DNA of 64,000 bases from Azospirillum sp. TSO35-2 (lineage in GTDB: Bacteria; Pseudomonadota; Alphaproteobacteria; Azospirillales; Azospirillaceae). A program made the translations under genes and the position numbers. Location: the NCBI RefSeq assembly GCF_003116095.1, contig NZ_LGRA01000021.1, forward strand, positions 625,943 to 689,942. The letters run 5' to 3'. Positions 7,610 to 17,105 of this stretch are shown in pieces. The notes under the pieces were generated by a model. The model saw only the letters and a program-made list of their open reading frames with translations. It was not told the DNA's origin and made no database searches. The stretch's first letter is position 1; each line of letters starts with the position of its first letter.

Positions 7610-10600
7610 ATGGATCGGAACATCTTTCAGTTCATCTGGAAATACAGCGGCCGACAGCAGATCCTGCTCGCCCTGTTGACGGTCGCCTCGTTCCCGGTGC
7701 TCTACGCCTCGCTGGAACTGCCGAAGATCATCATCAACCGCGCCCTGACCGAGCCGGCACCGGAACGCACCCTGCTGGGCGTCAGCATGGGCCCGGTCAC
7801 CTACCTGATGGTGCTGTGCTTCACCTTCCTGGGGCTGGTGCTGGCCAACGGCGCCTTCAAGATGCGCATCAACACCTTCAAGGGCGTGGTGGGCGAACGG
7901 CAGGTGCGGCGCCTGCGCTTCATGCTGCTGGACCGCATGCTGCGCTTCCCGTTGCCGCACTTCTCGAAGGTCAGCCAGGGCGAGCTGATCTCCACCATCA
8001 CGGCGGAGACGGAACCGCTGGCCGGCTTCATCGGCGACGCCTTCGCCCAGCCGCTCTACCAAGGCGGCACGATGGTGACGATCCTGCTGTTCCTGTTCAT
8101 CCAGCAGCCGACGATCGGGCTGGTGTCGGTCGCGCTGATCCCGGTGCAGGCCTACATCATCCCCAAGCTTCAGATCAAGGTGAAGCAGCTCGGCAAGGAG
8201 CGGGTCCGCAAGGTCCGCCAACTGTCCGAACGGGTCGGCGAGAGCGTCGACAACATCCGCGAGATCCGCGTCAACGGAACCGTCCGCTACGTCCTGGCGG
8301 AATATTCAAAATATCTCGGCGCCATTTACTGGATTCGCCTGGAGATCTACAAGCGCAAGTATTTCGTCAAGTTCCTGAACAACTTCATCAACCAGATCAC
8401 GCCCTTCTTCCTGTTCTCGATCGGCGGCTACCTGGTGCTGCACGGCGACCTGACCATCGGCGCGCTGGTGGCGGCGCTGTCGGCCTTCAAGGATCTGACC
8501 GCGCCCTGGAAGGAGCTGCTCGACTACTATCAGAACATGATCGACGCCCAGATCAAGTACGAGCAGATCTCCGACCAGTTCTCGCCGCCCTTCCTGTTCA
8601 ACTGGCACCCGGCGACGCCGGAAACACCGCCCGACCTGCGGGCGCCGCTGCGGCTGGAGGCGGTGACCTGGGCCAACGAGTATGGCGACCGCATGCTGCA
8701 GCGGCTGTCGCTGGAGGTGCCGCCGGGCGCGATGGTCGGCATCGCCGGCACCAACGCGCTGGCGCTGCGCCGGCTGGCCGAGGTGCTGGTGCGCCTGTCG
8801 CCGCCGACCGCCGGCCGCATCCTGATCGGCAACCGCGCGCTGGAGGAGCTGCCGCTGGAGCTGCTGGGCCGCCGCATGGCCTACGCCGGCCCGGAGCCGC
8901 GCATGTTCTCCGGCAGCATGATGCAGAACATGACCTACGGGCTGCGCCACCGCCCGCCGGCCGATGATCCCGAGGCGATGGCGCCGGCCCGCCGGCGCGA
9001 GATCGTGGAGGCCCAGGCGTCGGGCAACTCCACCGACAGCATGGACGACATCTGGACCGACTTCGAGATGGCCGGCGCCAGCGACTGGAAGAGCCTGCGC
9101 CCCTGGTTCATGCAGTGCCTGGCGGCCACCGGCGGCGAGGCCCAGGTCTACCAGCGCGGCCTGCGCGAGGTCTTCGACCCCGACGACTATCCCTTCGTCG
9201 CCGAACCGCTGCTGCGGGCGCGGCGCTGGCTGCGCGACGCCATCGCCGAGCGGGGGATGGACCGGCTGCTGGCACGCTTCGACCGCGACCGCTTCAACCC
9301 CTACGCCAGCCTGGCGGAGAACATGCTGTTCGGCCTGCCCGACGGCAAGCGGCTGACCGTCGCCCGCATGGTCGCCGACCCGACCATCCGCGGCCTGATG
9401 GAGGCGCACGAGCTGTGGGAGCCGGCGGTGCGCATCGGCCGCCGCTTCGCCATGCGCGTCGTCTCGGTCTACCGTGACAGCGACGACGGCGACGTGATGA
9501 TCATGCGCTACCCGCACATGGACGACGCCCTGTTCGAGGAGCTGGTGGAGGCGGTGACCCGGCTGAAGCGGCGCGGCGACCGGCTGCAACGCCGCCACCA
9601 GGAGGCCGACACGCTGCTGTTCGCCAGCATGTTCCTGATGATCGTGCCCAAGCGCGACGGCGCCGACCTCGTCCCGCTGCCGGAACGCGAGGCGGTGATG
9701 GCGATCCGCCGCAGCCTGCTGGACGACATGCCCCAGGACCTGCGCGGCAAGGTCGCCGTCTTCGACCCCGACCTGTACCACCCGCGCCTGAACGTGATGG
9801 ACAACCTGCTGTTCGGCCGGATGACCACCGAGGACCCGCGGGCGATCACCAAGCTGCGCGCCCTGGTGGACGAGGCGCTGGAGCGCACCGATTCGCGCGC
9901 CTTCGTCCTGATCCTGGTGGCGCTGGGCGAGGTCGGCATCGGCGGCTCGCTGCTGCCGATCAGCGTGCGCCAGCGGGTGCAGCTGATTCGCGGACTTATG
10001 AAGAAACCCGATATTTTTGTGATATATCATGCCCTGAACAGCTACGATCCGGAGGAGCGCACGCAAATCTTCCAGCGGATGAAGGAGCTGCTGCCGGCGA
10101 TGACCCTGATCGTTCTGGAGGAGCGGATCGGCGAGGACCCGATCTTCGACACCGTGTACGACCTGGAGGACGGCCGGCTGGTCCGCCGCGGCCAGGATGG
10201 CGACGCGGCCGAGGACGATTACGTCCCCGGCGAAGGCGACGACACCGACGAATCGGCGCTGCGCCTGCTGTCGCGGTCGACGGTCTTCTCCGACCTGCCG
10301 GAATCGGTGCTGCGCCGCCTGCTGACGGCGTCGGAATGGCGCACCGTCGCCGCCGGCGAGTTCATCTACCGCAGCGGCGAGTCGTCGGAGTTCGCCTTCG
10401 TCCTGGCCGAGGGCGAGGCCGAGCTGGTGCGGCTGATGCCGGGCGGCCAGCCGCCGCTGCACATCGCCTACATCAAGCCGCCCGAGGTGTTCGGCGACAT
10501 CGAGCTGCTGTCCGGCGGCCGCCGCTTCTCGACCATCCGGGCGCGGACCGACCTGCGCCTGCTGCGGCTGGACGGCGCGACGGTGCTGCGCCTGCTGCCC

Positions 10601-10672
10601 TCGGTGCCGAACCTGCCGTTGCGCGTCATCCAGCAGGTCGGCCGGCGACTGACCAGCGAGGCGCCGCCATGA
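7610..10672 (+). CDS. ABC-exporter-like membrane protein with lost ATPase motifs and C-terminal cNMP-binding domain
   Basis: A 1020-residue protein; start ATG 7610 has AAGGA 5 nt upstream. Residues 1-300 form an ABC-exporter transmembrane domain with several hydrophobic helices (for example QQILLALLTVASFPVLYASL). The following nucleotide-binding region keeps the overall outline but not the catalytic motifs. At about 377 the Walker A site reads GIAGTNALALRR with no GKS/T. At about 784 the signature LSGGQ position reads PISVRQRVQLIRGLMKKP. The Walker B/Glu position at about 802 reads IFVIYHALNSYD. About 290 extra residues sit in between, and the motif found before the helical domain recurs three times (MQNMTYG, AENMLFG, MDNLLFG). 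Residues 890-1020 are a Crp-like cyclic-nucleotide-binding domain (IYRSGESSEFAFVLAEGEAE, FGDIELLSGGRRFS). Role inferred: a ligand-sensing membrane scaffold rather than a pump. Confidence 0.8.
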   Translation: MDRNIFQFIWKYSGRQQILLALLTVASFPVLYASLELPKIIINRALTEPAPERTLLGVSMGPVTYLMVLCFTFLGLVLANGAFKMRINTFKGVVGERQVRRLRFMLLDRMLRFPLPHFSKVSQGELISTITAETEPLAGFIGDAFAQPLYQGGTMVTILLFLFIQQPTIGLVSVALIPVQAYIIPKLQIKVKQLGKERVRKVRQLSERVGESVDNIREIRVNGTVRYVLAEYSKYLGAIYWIRLEIYKRKYFVKFLNNFINQITPFFLFSIGGYLVLHGDLTIGALVAALSAFKDLTAPWKELLDYYQNMIDAQIKYEQISDQFSPPFLFNWHPATPETPPDLRAPLRLEAVTWANEYGDRMLQRLSLEVPPGAMVGIAGTNALALRRLAEVLVRLSPPTAGRILIGNRALEELPLELLGRRMAYAGPEPRMFSGSMMQNMTYGLRHRPPADDPEAMAPARRREIVEAQASGNSTDSMDDIWTDFEMAGASDWKSLRPWFMQCLAATGGEAQVYQRGLREVFDPDDYPFVAEPLLRARRWLRDAIAERGMDRLLARFDRDRFNPYASLAENMLFGLPDGKRLTVARMVADPTIRGLMEAHELWEPAVRIGRRFAMRVVSVYRDSDDGDVMIMRYPHMDDALFEELVEAVTRLKRRGDRLQRRHQEADTLLFASMFLMIVPKRDGADLVPLPEREAVMAIRRSLLDDMPQDLRGKVAVFDPDLYHPRLNVMDNLLFGRMTTEDPRAITKLRALVDEALERTDSRAFVLILVALGEVGIGGSLLPISVRQRVQLIRGLMKKPDIFVIYHALNSYDPEERTQIFQRMKELLPAMTLIVLEERIGEDPIFDTVYDLEDGRLVRRGQDGDAAEDDYVPGEGDDTDESALRLLSRSTVFSDLPESVLRRLLTASEWRTVAAGEFIYRSGESSEFAFVLAEGEAELVRLMPGGQPPLHIAYIKPPEVFGDIELLSGGRRFSTIRARTDLRLLRLDGATVLRLLPSVPNLPLRVIQQVGRRLTSEAPP

Positions 10673-10699
10673 CCGGGATGATCACCTTTTGCATGAACG

Positions 10700-10722
10700 C
10701 CCTCTCCCGCCCCGGGAGAGGG
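10700..10722. repeat. REP-type palindrome (23-mer family, copy 1)
   Basis: CCCTCTCCCG and CGGGAGAGGG flank a 3-base loop, 28 bp after the stop of the degenerate ABC gene. The same 23-mer occurs at 33264-33286 and, as its exact reverse complement, at 21219-21241. It may act as a terminator or mRNA-stabilising hairpin between this gene and the peptide importer operon. Confidence 0.8.
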
Positions 10723-10830
10723 AGGGGGAGGGGTGTTCCAAGGATGCCGAACCGCATGGTTCCTTGGATCACCCTGTCGCCGTGACCGGGGCGGACTGAC
10801 GAAAGCGGGGGTGGGAATGGCGGTGCCGCG

Positions 10831-12606
10831 ATGCTGAAGGTGGAAGGGCTGTCGATCCGGTTCGGCCGCGCCGCCGGCCCCGTCGTCGACGGCGTCGACT
10901 TTTCCATCGGCGCCGGGCAGAGCGTCGCCCTGGTCGGCGAATCCGGATCGGGCAAGACGCTGACCTGCCGCAGCATCCTGCGCATCCTGCCCCGCGGGGC
11001 GGAGGTGTGCGGCGGCTCCATCCTGTTCAACAAGGGCGCCGGGAAGGGCGGCGAGACGGTCGACCTGCTGACCCTGTCGCGGGCCGGGCTGCGCAGCGTC
11101 CGCGGCAACTGCATCTCCATGATCTTCCAGGAGCCGATGAGCGCGCTGTCGCCGCTCCACACCATCGGCGACCAGACGATGGAGGTGCTGCGGCTGCACG
11201 GCCACTGCTCGCGCCTCACCGCCCGCGAGCAGTGCCTGAGCATGTTCGAGCGGGTCGGCTTTCCCGACCCCGACCGCGCCCTCCGCTCCTACCCGTTCCA
11301 GCTCTCCGGCGGCCTGCGCCAGCGCGCGATGATCGCCATGGCGATGGTCGCCCGCCCGCGCCTGCTGATCGCCGATGAACCGACCACGGCGCTGGACGTC
11401 ACGCTCCAGGCCCAGGTGCTGTCGCTGATCAAGGCGTTGCAGGCCGAAACCGGGATGGCGGTGCTGCTGGTCACCCACGACCTCGGGGTGGTCGCCAACA
11501 TGGCCGACGCGGTGGTGGTGATGCGGGCCGGGCGGGTGATGGAATCCGGCGCCTGCGCCGACGTGCTGGGCCGGCCGCTGCACGGCTACACCCGCAAGCT
11601 GATGGCCGCCGCCCCCTGCATCCCCGAAACCATGGCGCCGGCACCGCCACCGCCGTTCCTGGCCAACGAGCCGCAGGACGCCATCCTGGAGTTCCACGGC
11701 GTCGCCAAGACCTACGAGCGCGGGATGAAGCGGGTCCGGGCGGTGGCCGGCGTCGATCTTGCCGTCCGCCGCGGCCAGACGCTGGCGATCGTCGGCGAAT
11801 CAGGGTCGGGCAAGACGACGCTGGCCCGGCTGGCCATGCTGGCGGAGCGGCCTGACGCCGGCGGCAGCCTGCTGTTCCGCCCCGATCCCGACCAGCCGCC
11901 GGTCGATCTGCTGGCCCTGACCGGCCCGGCGCTGACCGCCTACCGCCGCCGCGCCCAGATGGTGTTCCAGGATCCCTATGCCTCGCTCAGCCCGCGGATG
12001 AGCGTCGGCGAGATCATCGCCGAGCCGCTGCTGATCCACGGCGTCTGCAACAGCGGGGAGCGGCGCACCCGGGTGCGGGCGCTGATGGAACAGGTCGGGC
12101 TGGACCCCGGCTGGGCCTGCCGCTACCCGCACGCCTTTTCCGGCGGCCAGCGCCAGCGCATCGGCATCGCCCGCGCCCTGGCGCTCGACCCGCAACTGCT
12201 GATCTGCGACGAGCCGACCTCGGCGCTCGACGTGTCGGTGCAGGCGCAGGTGCTCGACCTGCTGGAATCGATCAAGCGGCGGCTGGGGCTCAGCCTGATG
12301 TTCATCTCGCACGATCTGGCGGTGGTCGCCCGGCTGGCCGACCGGGTGGCGGTGATGCGGGCGGGGCAGGTGGTGGAGGAGGCGCCGCCGAGTGCGCTGT
12401 TCTCCGCCCCGCTGCACCCCTACACCCGCGCGCTGATCGCCGCCTCGCCGGAACCGGACGTCGACCGCCCGATCGACATCGCCACGGTGGCGCTCGGCGC
12501 CGGCAAGCCAGACCTGTGGCCGGAGCCCTTCCGCCCCATGTCCGACGGCGCCGCGCCGCCGCTGGTGGAGGCGGCGCCCGGCCATTTCGTGCGGCGGGCG
12601 GCGTGA
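10831..12606 (+). CDS. Peptide-type ABC importer, fused double ATPase
   Basis: A 591-residue protein with two complete ABC ATPase domains in tandem. The first has GESGSGKTLTCRS (about 36), LSGGLRQRAMIAMAM and LLIADEPTTALDVT. The second has GESGSGKTTLARL (about 320), FSGGQRQRIGIARALAL and LLICDEPTSALDVS. Each domain ends in the oligopeptide-type tail (HGYTRKLMAAAP and HPYTRALIAASPEP). This is the Dpp/Opp/YejF layout that powers import of peptides or related solutes at the inner membrane. It starts a four-gene operon: its stop overlaps the start of the binding-protein gene, followed by two permeases. The ATG at 10831 has only a weak ribosome site. Confidence 0.93.
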   Translation: MLKVEGLSIRFGRAAGPVVDGVDFSIGAGQSVALVGESGSGKTLTCRSILRILPRGAEVCGGSILFNKGAGKGGETVDLLTLSRAGLRSVRGNCISMIFQEPMSALSPLHTIGDQTMEVLRLHGHCSRLTAREQCLSMFERVGFPDPDRALRSYPFQLSGGLRQRAMIAMAMVARPRLLIADEPTTALDVTLQAQVLSLIKALQAETGMAVLLVTHDLGVVANMADAVVVMRAGRVMESGACADVLGRPLHGYTRKLMAAAPCIPETMAPAPPPPFLANEPQDAILEFHGVAKTYERGMKRVRAVAGVDLAVRRGQTLAIVGESGSGKTTLARLAMLAERPDAGGSLLFRPDPDQPPVDLLALTGPALTAYRRRAQMVFQDPYASLSPRMSVGEIIAEPLLIHGVCNSGERRTRVRALMEQVGLDPGWACRYPHAFSGGQRQRIGIARALALDPQLLICDEPTSALDVSVQAQVLDLLESIKRRLGLSLMFISHDLAVVARLADRVAVMRAGQVVEEAPPSALFSAPLHPYTRALIAASPEPDVDRPIDIATVALGAGKPDLWPEPFRPMSDGAAPPLVEAAPGHFVRRAA

Positions 12607-14600
12607 TGACGGCCCGTCACATCCCGCGCGACCCTTGTGGCGGGGCCTTTGCGTCGATGCTGCAACGCCTCCTCGCCATCCTCCTGCTTCTGCTCGCGCT
12701 GCCCGACACGGCGGCGGCCTTCATCCCGCAGGACCCGCCGTTGCTGCGCGACGAGGTGACCTACGGCCTGCTTCCCCCGGTCATCCGCCGCATGCCGGAA
12801 GAGCCGCTGGTCGTCGATCCGCCGGCCAAGGGGCGGGAGTTCGGCCGGTCCGGCGGCTGGATCCGCAGCTTCATCACCCAGCGGCGCAACAGCCGCATCG
12901 CGGTGCTCTACGGCTACGCCCGGCTGGTCGGCTACAACGAACGGCGCGAGCTGGTGCCCGACATCCTGAAGGCGGTGACGGTGGAGGACGGGCGCGACTT
13001 CACCCTGACGCTGCGGGCCGGGCACCGCTGGTCCGACGGCGCCCCCTTCACCAGCGAGGACATCCGCTATTGGTGGGAGGACATCGCCAACGACGCGATG
13101 CTGTCGCCGTCCGGTCCGCCGCGCTTCATGCTGGTCAACGGCAAGCCGCCGCAGGTCAGCTTTCCCGACGCCGTCACCGCCCGTTTCCGCTGGGACACGC
13201 CCAACCCGTTCTTCCTGCCGGCGCTCGCCGCCGCCCGGCCGCCCTTCATCTACCGCCCGTCGCACTACCTGAAGCGCTTCCACGCCCGCTACACCTCCGA
13301 AGCGGAGCTGGCGCCGCTGCTGGCCAAGCACAAGGTGCGGAACTGGGCCGCCCTGCACAACGCCCGCGACGACATGTTCCGCATGGAGAACCCGGAGGAG
13401 CCGACGCTCCAGCCCTGGATGGCGATGTCGAAGGGCAGCGGCACCCACCTGCTGTTCCAGCGCAACCCCTACTACCACCGCTTCGACACGCGCGGCGTCC
13501 AGTTGCCCTACGCCGACGGGCTGGACGTGACGGTGATGGGCGCCGGGCTGATCCCGGCCCAGGTCGCCACCGGCAAGGCCGACCTCCAGGCGGAGGGGCT
13601 GACCTTCTCGCAGGTGCCGGTGCTGGTGGCGGGGGAGGAGGACGGGCGCTACAGCACCCGGCTGTGGCCGGAGGGCAAGGCGGCGGAGATCGCGCTCTAC
13701 CCCAACCTGAACTACAACGACCCGGTCTGGCGCGCGGTCATGCGCGACGTCCGTTTCCGCCGCGCCCTGTCGCTGTCCATCGACCGGCGGATCATCAACC
13801 GCTCGCTGTTCTTCGGGCTGGCGCGCGAAAGCGGGGTCGGCGTGCTGCCCGCCAGCCCGCTCTACAAGCCGGAGCGCGACCGGCTGTGGACCGAATTCGA
13901 CCCGCAGCGCGCGGCGGCGCTGCTCGACGAGATGGGGTTGAAGCGGCCGCGCGGTTCCCTCTACCGCCGGTTGCCCGACGGCCGCCCGCTGGAGGTGATC
14001 GTCGAAACCGCCGGCGAGAAGCCCGAGGTGGCCGACGCGCTGCAGATCATCGCCGAAACCTGGCGCGACATCGGCGTCCAGCTGCTGGTGCGCACCGCCG
14101 ACCGCGACGTGCTGCGCAACCGCGTCTACGCGGGCCAAGCGATGATGGCGGTGTGGGGCGGCTGGGACAACGGCGTGCCCGACGTCGACAGCAGCCCGGA
14201 GGAGCTGGCGCCGATGACCCAGGAGAATTTCAGCTGGCCGAAATGGGGGCAGTATTACCAGACCTCCGGCAACGCCGGCGAACCGATCTCCATGCCGGTG
14301 GCCGAGACGCTGATGGCGCTGGCGCAGCGCTGGCGCCATTCCACCGACGAGGCGGAGCGGCGCGCCCTGTGGTCGCAAATCCTCGACATCCACGCCGACC
14401 AGGTGCTGGCCATCGGCGTCGTGTCGGAGGCGCCGCAGCCGCTGGCGGTCGGCAACCGGCTGCGCAACGTGCCGCAGAAGGGGCTGTGGCTGTGGGATCC
14501 CGGCGCCTATCTCGGCATCTACCGGCCCGACGAGTTCTTTTTCGCCGCCGCGCCGACCGCCGCCGCCTGGCCGGCCGGCGATCCGCGCCGGGAGGACTGA
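12606..14600 (+). CDS. Peptide-type ABC importer, periplasmic substrate-binding protein (family 5)
   Basis: A 664-residue protein from the ATG at 12606, which overlaps the previous stop by one base; an internal ATG at 12658 directly precedes the hydrophobic signal (MLQRLLAILLLLLALPDTAA). The mature part has the family-5 solute-binding pattern: an early TLRAGHRWSDGAPFTSEDI block (about 140-160), YNERRELVPDI, later RFRRALSLSIDRRIINRSLF, and C-terminal DIHADQVLAIGVVSEAPQPL. At about 660 residues it is longer than DppA/OppA. It delivers a peptide-like or other cationic/oligomeric ligand to the permeases that follow; ligand unknown. Confidence 0.9.
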   Translation: MTARHIPRDPCGGAFASMLQRLLAILLLLLALPDTAAAFIPQDPPLLRDEVTYGLLPPVIRRMPEEPLVVDPPAKGREFGRSGGWIRSFITQRRNSRIAVLYGYARLVGYNERRELVPDILKAVTVEDGRDFTLTLRAGHRWSDGAPFTSEDIRYWWEDIANDAMLSPSGPPRFMLVNGKPPQVSFPDAVTARFRWDTPNPFFLPALAAARPPFIYRPSHYLKRFHARYTSEAELAPLLAKHKVRNWAALHNARDDMFRMENPEEPTLQPWMAMSKGSGTHLLFQRNPYYHRFDTRGVQLPYADGLDVTVMGAGLIPAQVATGKADLQAEGLTFSQVPVLVAGEEDGRYSTRLWPEGKAAEIALYPNLNYNDPVWRAVMRDVRFRRALSLSIDRRIINRSLFFGLARESGVGVLPASPLYKPERDRLWTEFDPQRAAALLDEMGLKRPRGSLYRRLPDGRPLEVIVETAGEKPEVADALQIIAETWRDIGVQLLVRTADRDVLRNRVYAGQAMMAVWGGWDNGVPDVDSSPEELAPMTQENFSWPKWGQYYQTSGNAGEPISMPVAETLMALAQRWRHSTDEAERRALWSQILDIHADQVLAIGVVSEAPQPLAVGNRLRNVPQKGLWLWDPGAYLGIYRPDEFFFAAAPTAAAWPAGDPRRED

Positions 14601-14605
14601 CCGCC

Positions 14606-15631
14606 ATGCTGCGCTTCATCCTGCACCGCCTGCTGGTCATGGTGCCGACCCTGCTGGTGGTGTCGATCCTGATCTTCGTCGTCATCAACCTGCCGCCCGG
14701 CGACTATCTGTCCAACCAGATCGCCGAGCTGCGGGCGACCGGGCAGGAGGCGGGGCTGGCCAAGGCGGAGTTCCTGCGCCACGAATACGCGCTCGACCGG
14801 CCGCTGGCCGAACAATACCTGATCTGGGTCGGCGTCTGGCCAGGACCGAACGGCTTCACCGGGCTGCTGCAGGGCGACCTGGGCTGGTCGTTCGAGTTCA
14901 ACAAGCCGGTGGCCGAGGTGGTGGGGGAGACGCTGTGGTTCACCGTCATCCTCAACCTCGCCGCCGTGCTGTTCGTCTATCTGGTGTCCTTCCCGCTGGG
15001 GGCGCTGGCGGCGATCCGCGCCAACAGCTGGGTCGATTACCTCGCCGCCACCATCGGCTACATCGGCTTGGCGACGCCCAACTTCCTGCTGGCGCTGATC
15101 CTGCTCTATTACGGCCAGAAATGGCTGGGGCTGCCGATCGGCGGGCTGGTCGACGCCGGGTATGAGGACCAGCCGATGAGCTGGGCGAAGGCCGCCTCGG
15201 TGCTGGAGCATCTGATCGTGCCGACCATCGTCATCGGCCTGTCCGGCACGGCGGCGATGGTGCGCCGGCTGCGCGCCAACCTGCTGGACGAGCTGGGCAA
15301 GCCCTACGTCGTTACCGCCAAGGCCAAGGGCGTGCCGCCGCTGCGCCGGCTGACCCGCTACCCGTTGCGCATGGCGCTGAACCCCTTCGTCTCCGACATC
15401 GGCTCGCTGCTGCCGTCGCTGGTGTCGGGGTCGGTGCTGATCTCGGTGGTGCTCAGCCTGCCGACCATCGGGCCGGCCCTGCTGGAGGCGCTGCGGGCGC
15501 AGGACATCTTCCTGTCCGGCTTCATCCTGATGTTCATCTCGCTGCTGGTGCTGATCGGCATGCTGATCTCCGACATCATGCTGGCCCTGCTCGACCCGCG
15601 CATCCGGCTGGGCAAGGGGCGCCGGTCATGA
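14606..15631 (+). CDS. Peptide-type ABC importer, permease (DppB-like)
   Basis: A 341-residue integral membrane protein starting MLRFILHRLLVMVPTLLVVS, typical of OppB/DppB permeases. Further hydrophobic helices follow and the EAA loop reads NLLDELGKPYVVTAKAKGVP, the contact site for the ATPase. It begins 5 nt after the binding-protein stop and its own stop overlaps the next start (ATGA), so the importer genes are translationally coupled. Confidence 0.93.
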   Translation: MLRFILHRLLVMVPTLLVVSILIFVVINLPPGDYLSNQIAELRATGQEAGLAKAEFLRHEYALDRPLAEQYLIWVGVWPGPNGFTGLLQGDLGWSFEFNKPVAEVVGETLWFTVILNLAAVLFVYLVSFPLGALAAIRANSWVDYLAATIGYIGLATPNFLLALILLYYGQKWLGLPIGGLVDAGYEDQPMSWAKAASVLEHLIVPTIVIGLSGTAAMVRRLRANLLDELGKPYVVTAKAKGVPPLRRLTRYPLRMALNPFVSDIGSLLPSLVSGSVLISVVLSLPTIGPALLEALRAQDIFLSGFILMFISLLVLIGMLISDIMLALLDPRIRLGKGRRS

Positions 15632-16806
15632 GCGGCCAGCAGGACCATGGCGGGTGGGAGCATTACGTCGACCCGCGGCCCTATCCCGACCCGACCTCGC
15701 CGGGCTGGGGTGGCCTGTCCACCCGCTTCGACCCCGGCGCCTCGGCCGGGCGGCTGATGCTGCGGCGTTTCCTGCGCCACCGGCTGGCGGTGCTGGGGGC
15801 GCTGTTCCTGGGACTGTCCTACCTCAGCCTGCCCTTCGTCGATTTCCTGGTCCCCTACGGCGCCAACGACCGCGACGTCGAGCATCTCTACGCCCCGCCG
15901 CAGGGCATCCACCTGTTCCACGACGGCGCCTTCATCGGTCCCTTCGTCTACCCGACGACCGGGCGGCCCGACCTGAAGGACTATCGCTGGCGTTACGAGG
16001 CGGACGAGAGCCGGCCGCTGCCGCTCGGCTTCCTCTGCCCCGGCACGCCCTACCGCTTCCTCGGGCTGGTGGAGACGCGGCTCCGGCTGGTCTGCCCGCC
16101 GCCGGGGGCGTCGCTGCATCTGCTCGGCACCGACCGGCTGGGGCGGGACATGATGTCCCGGCTGGCGATCGGGGCGCAGTTGTCGCTGACCGTCGGGCTG
16201 CTGGGCATCGCGGTGTCCTTCGCCATCGGCATCACGCTGGGCGGCATGGCCGGCTATTTCGGCGGCTGGATCGACGCCGGCGTGCAGCGCCTGTCGGAGA
16301 TCCTGAAGTCGCTGCCGGAGCTGCCGCTGTGGCTGGCGCTGTCCGCCGCGGTGCCGGCGCAGTGGAGCCCGGTGACGGTCTTCCTGTGCATCTCCGTCAT
16401 CCTCGGCCTGCTCGACTGGCCGTCGCTGGCCCGCGCGGTGCGCTCGCGCTTCCTGGCGCTGCGCGAGGAGGATTTCGTCATGGCGGCGGAGCTGATGGGC
16501 GCCTCGCCGGCGCGGATCATCCGGCGCCACCTGCTGCCCAACTTCTCCAGCCACCTGCTGGCCAGCGCCACCCTGTCGATCCCGTCGATGATCCTGGGCG
16601 AGACGGCGCTGTCCTTCCTGGGGCTGGGGCTGCGCCCGCCGGCGACGAGCTGGGGGGTGATGCTGAACGACGCCCAGAACCTGATGGCGGTGGAAACCTA
16701 TCCTTGGGTGTCATTGCCGATGCTGCCGGTGGTTCTGGTAGTCTTGTCCTTCAACTTCTTTGGCGACGGGTTGCGCGACGCGCTCGACCCTTATCACGGT
16801 GATTGA
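15628..16806 (+). CDS. Peptide-type ABC importer, permease (DppC-like)
   Basis: A 392-residue permease. An N-terminal cytoplasmic tail rich in Pro/Tyr is followed by a first helix (about 50-70), a long periplasmic segment (about 72-165), and the classic DppC block HLLGTDRLGRDMMSRLAIGA. Five further helices include the EAA loop LREEDFVMAAELMGASPARI and the end motif TALSFLGLGLRPPATSWGVM. It overlaps the previous gene by ATGA and closes the operon. The long periplasmic insertion between helix 1 and the GTD block is unusual for DppC and may fit the large binding protein. Confidence 0.92.
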   Translation: MSGQQDHGGWEHYVDPRPYPDPTSPGWGGLSTRFDPGASAGRLMLRRFLRHRLAVLGALFLGLSYLSLPFVDFLVPYGANDRDVEHLYAPPQGIHLFHDGAFIGPFVYPTTGRPDLKDYRWRYEADESRPLPLGFLCPGTPYRFLGLVETRLRLVCPPPGASLHLLGTDRLGRDMMSRLAIGAQLSLTVGLLGIAVSFAIGITLGGMAGYFGGWIDAGVQRLSEILKSLPELPLWLALSAAVPAQWSPVTVFLCISVILGLLDWPSLARAVRSRFLALREEDFVMAAELMGASPARIIRRHLLPNFSSHLLASATLSIPSMILGETALSFLGLGLRPPATSWGVMLNDAQNLMAVETYPWVSLPMLPVVLVVLSFNFFGDGLRDALDPYHGD

Positions 16807-17105
16807 TGCCGAACGGTTCAGCGCCTCCAGACGTCGGAGCCCCTGCGGTTCTTCATAGGCCGCAGGCCATAGGTGCGCTGCCAAGCCCTGGCCGGAAGGC
16901 AGCTTGATGCGCGGCGCGATCCATGTGAGGGGTTTCATCCAGGCTGGAGCGCCGCCGCTGGAGGTCATCGTCCCACCTGAGACACCAACCCCGGGACAAC
17001 ACCAAAGCCCAACGGCCGGGACGAAACCGGTTGTGCACCGAGACCAAAGATTGATCGGCAACGGATTTTCGGTTCCGACGCATTGCTGAAGCGGAGTGTC
17101 CGAGC
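16807..17105. other. Non-coding gap between peptide importer and glycosyltransferase cluster
   Basis: About 300 bases of lower coding bias. No strong terminator or known operator was recognised; a weak 7-bp stem (CCTGCGG/CCGCAGG) lies at about 16851-16868. The promoter for the glycosyltransferase chain is presumably in the right half. Confidence 0.4.

Noticed and set aside
10020..10029. TGATATATCA, similar to the uronate operator
   Set aside because: It lies inside the coding sequence of the degenerate ABC protein, far from uronate genes, and lacks the YTARTATAY core.
8306..10462. 718-codon open frame on the minus strand
   Set aside because: Antisense shadow of the degenerate ABC protein, Gln/His/Arg-rich.
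16807..17105. Possible small gene reading MMRGAIHVRGF
   Set aside because: No ribosome site, no similarity to a known protein, and codon positions lack the strong G/C third-position bias of real genes here.
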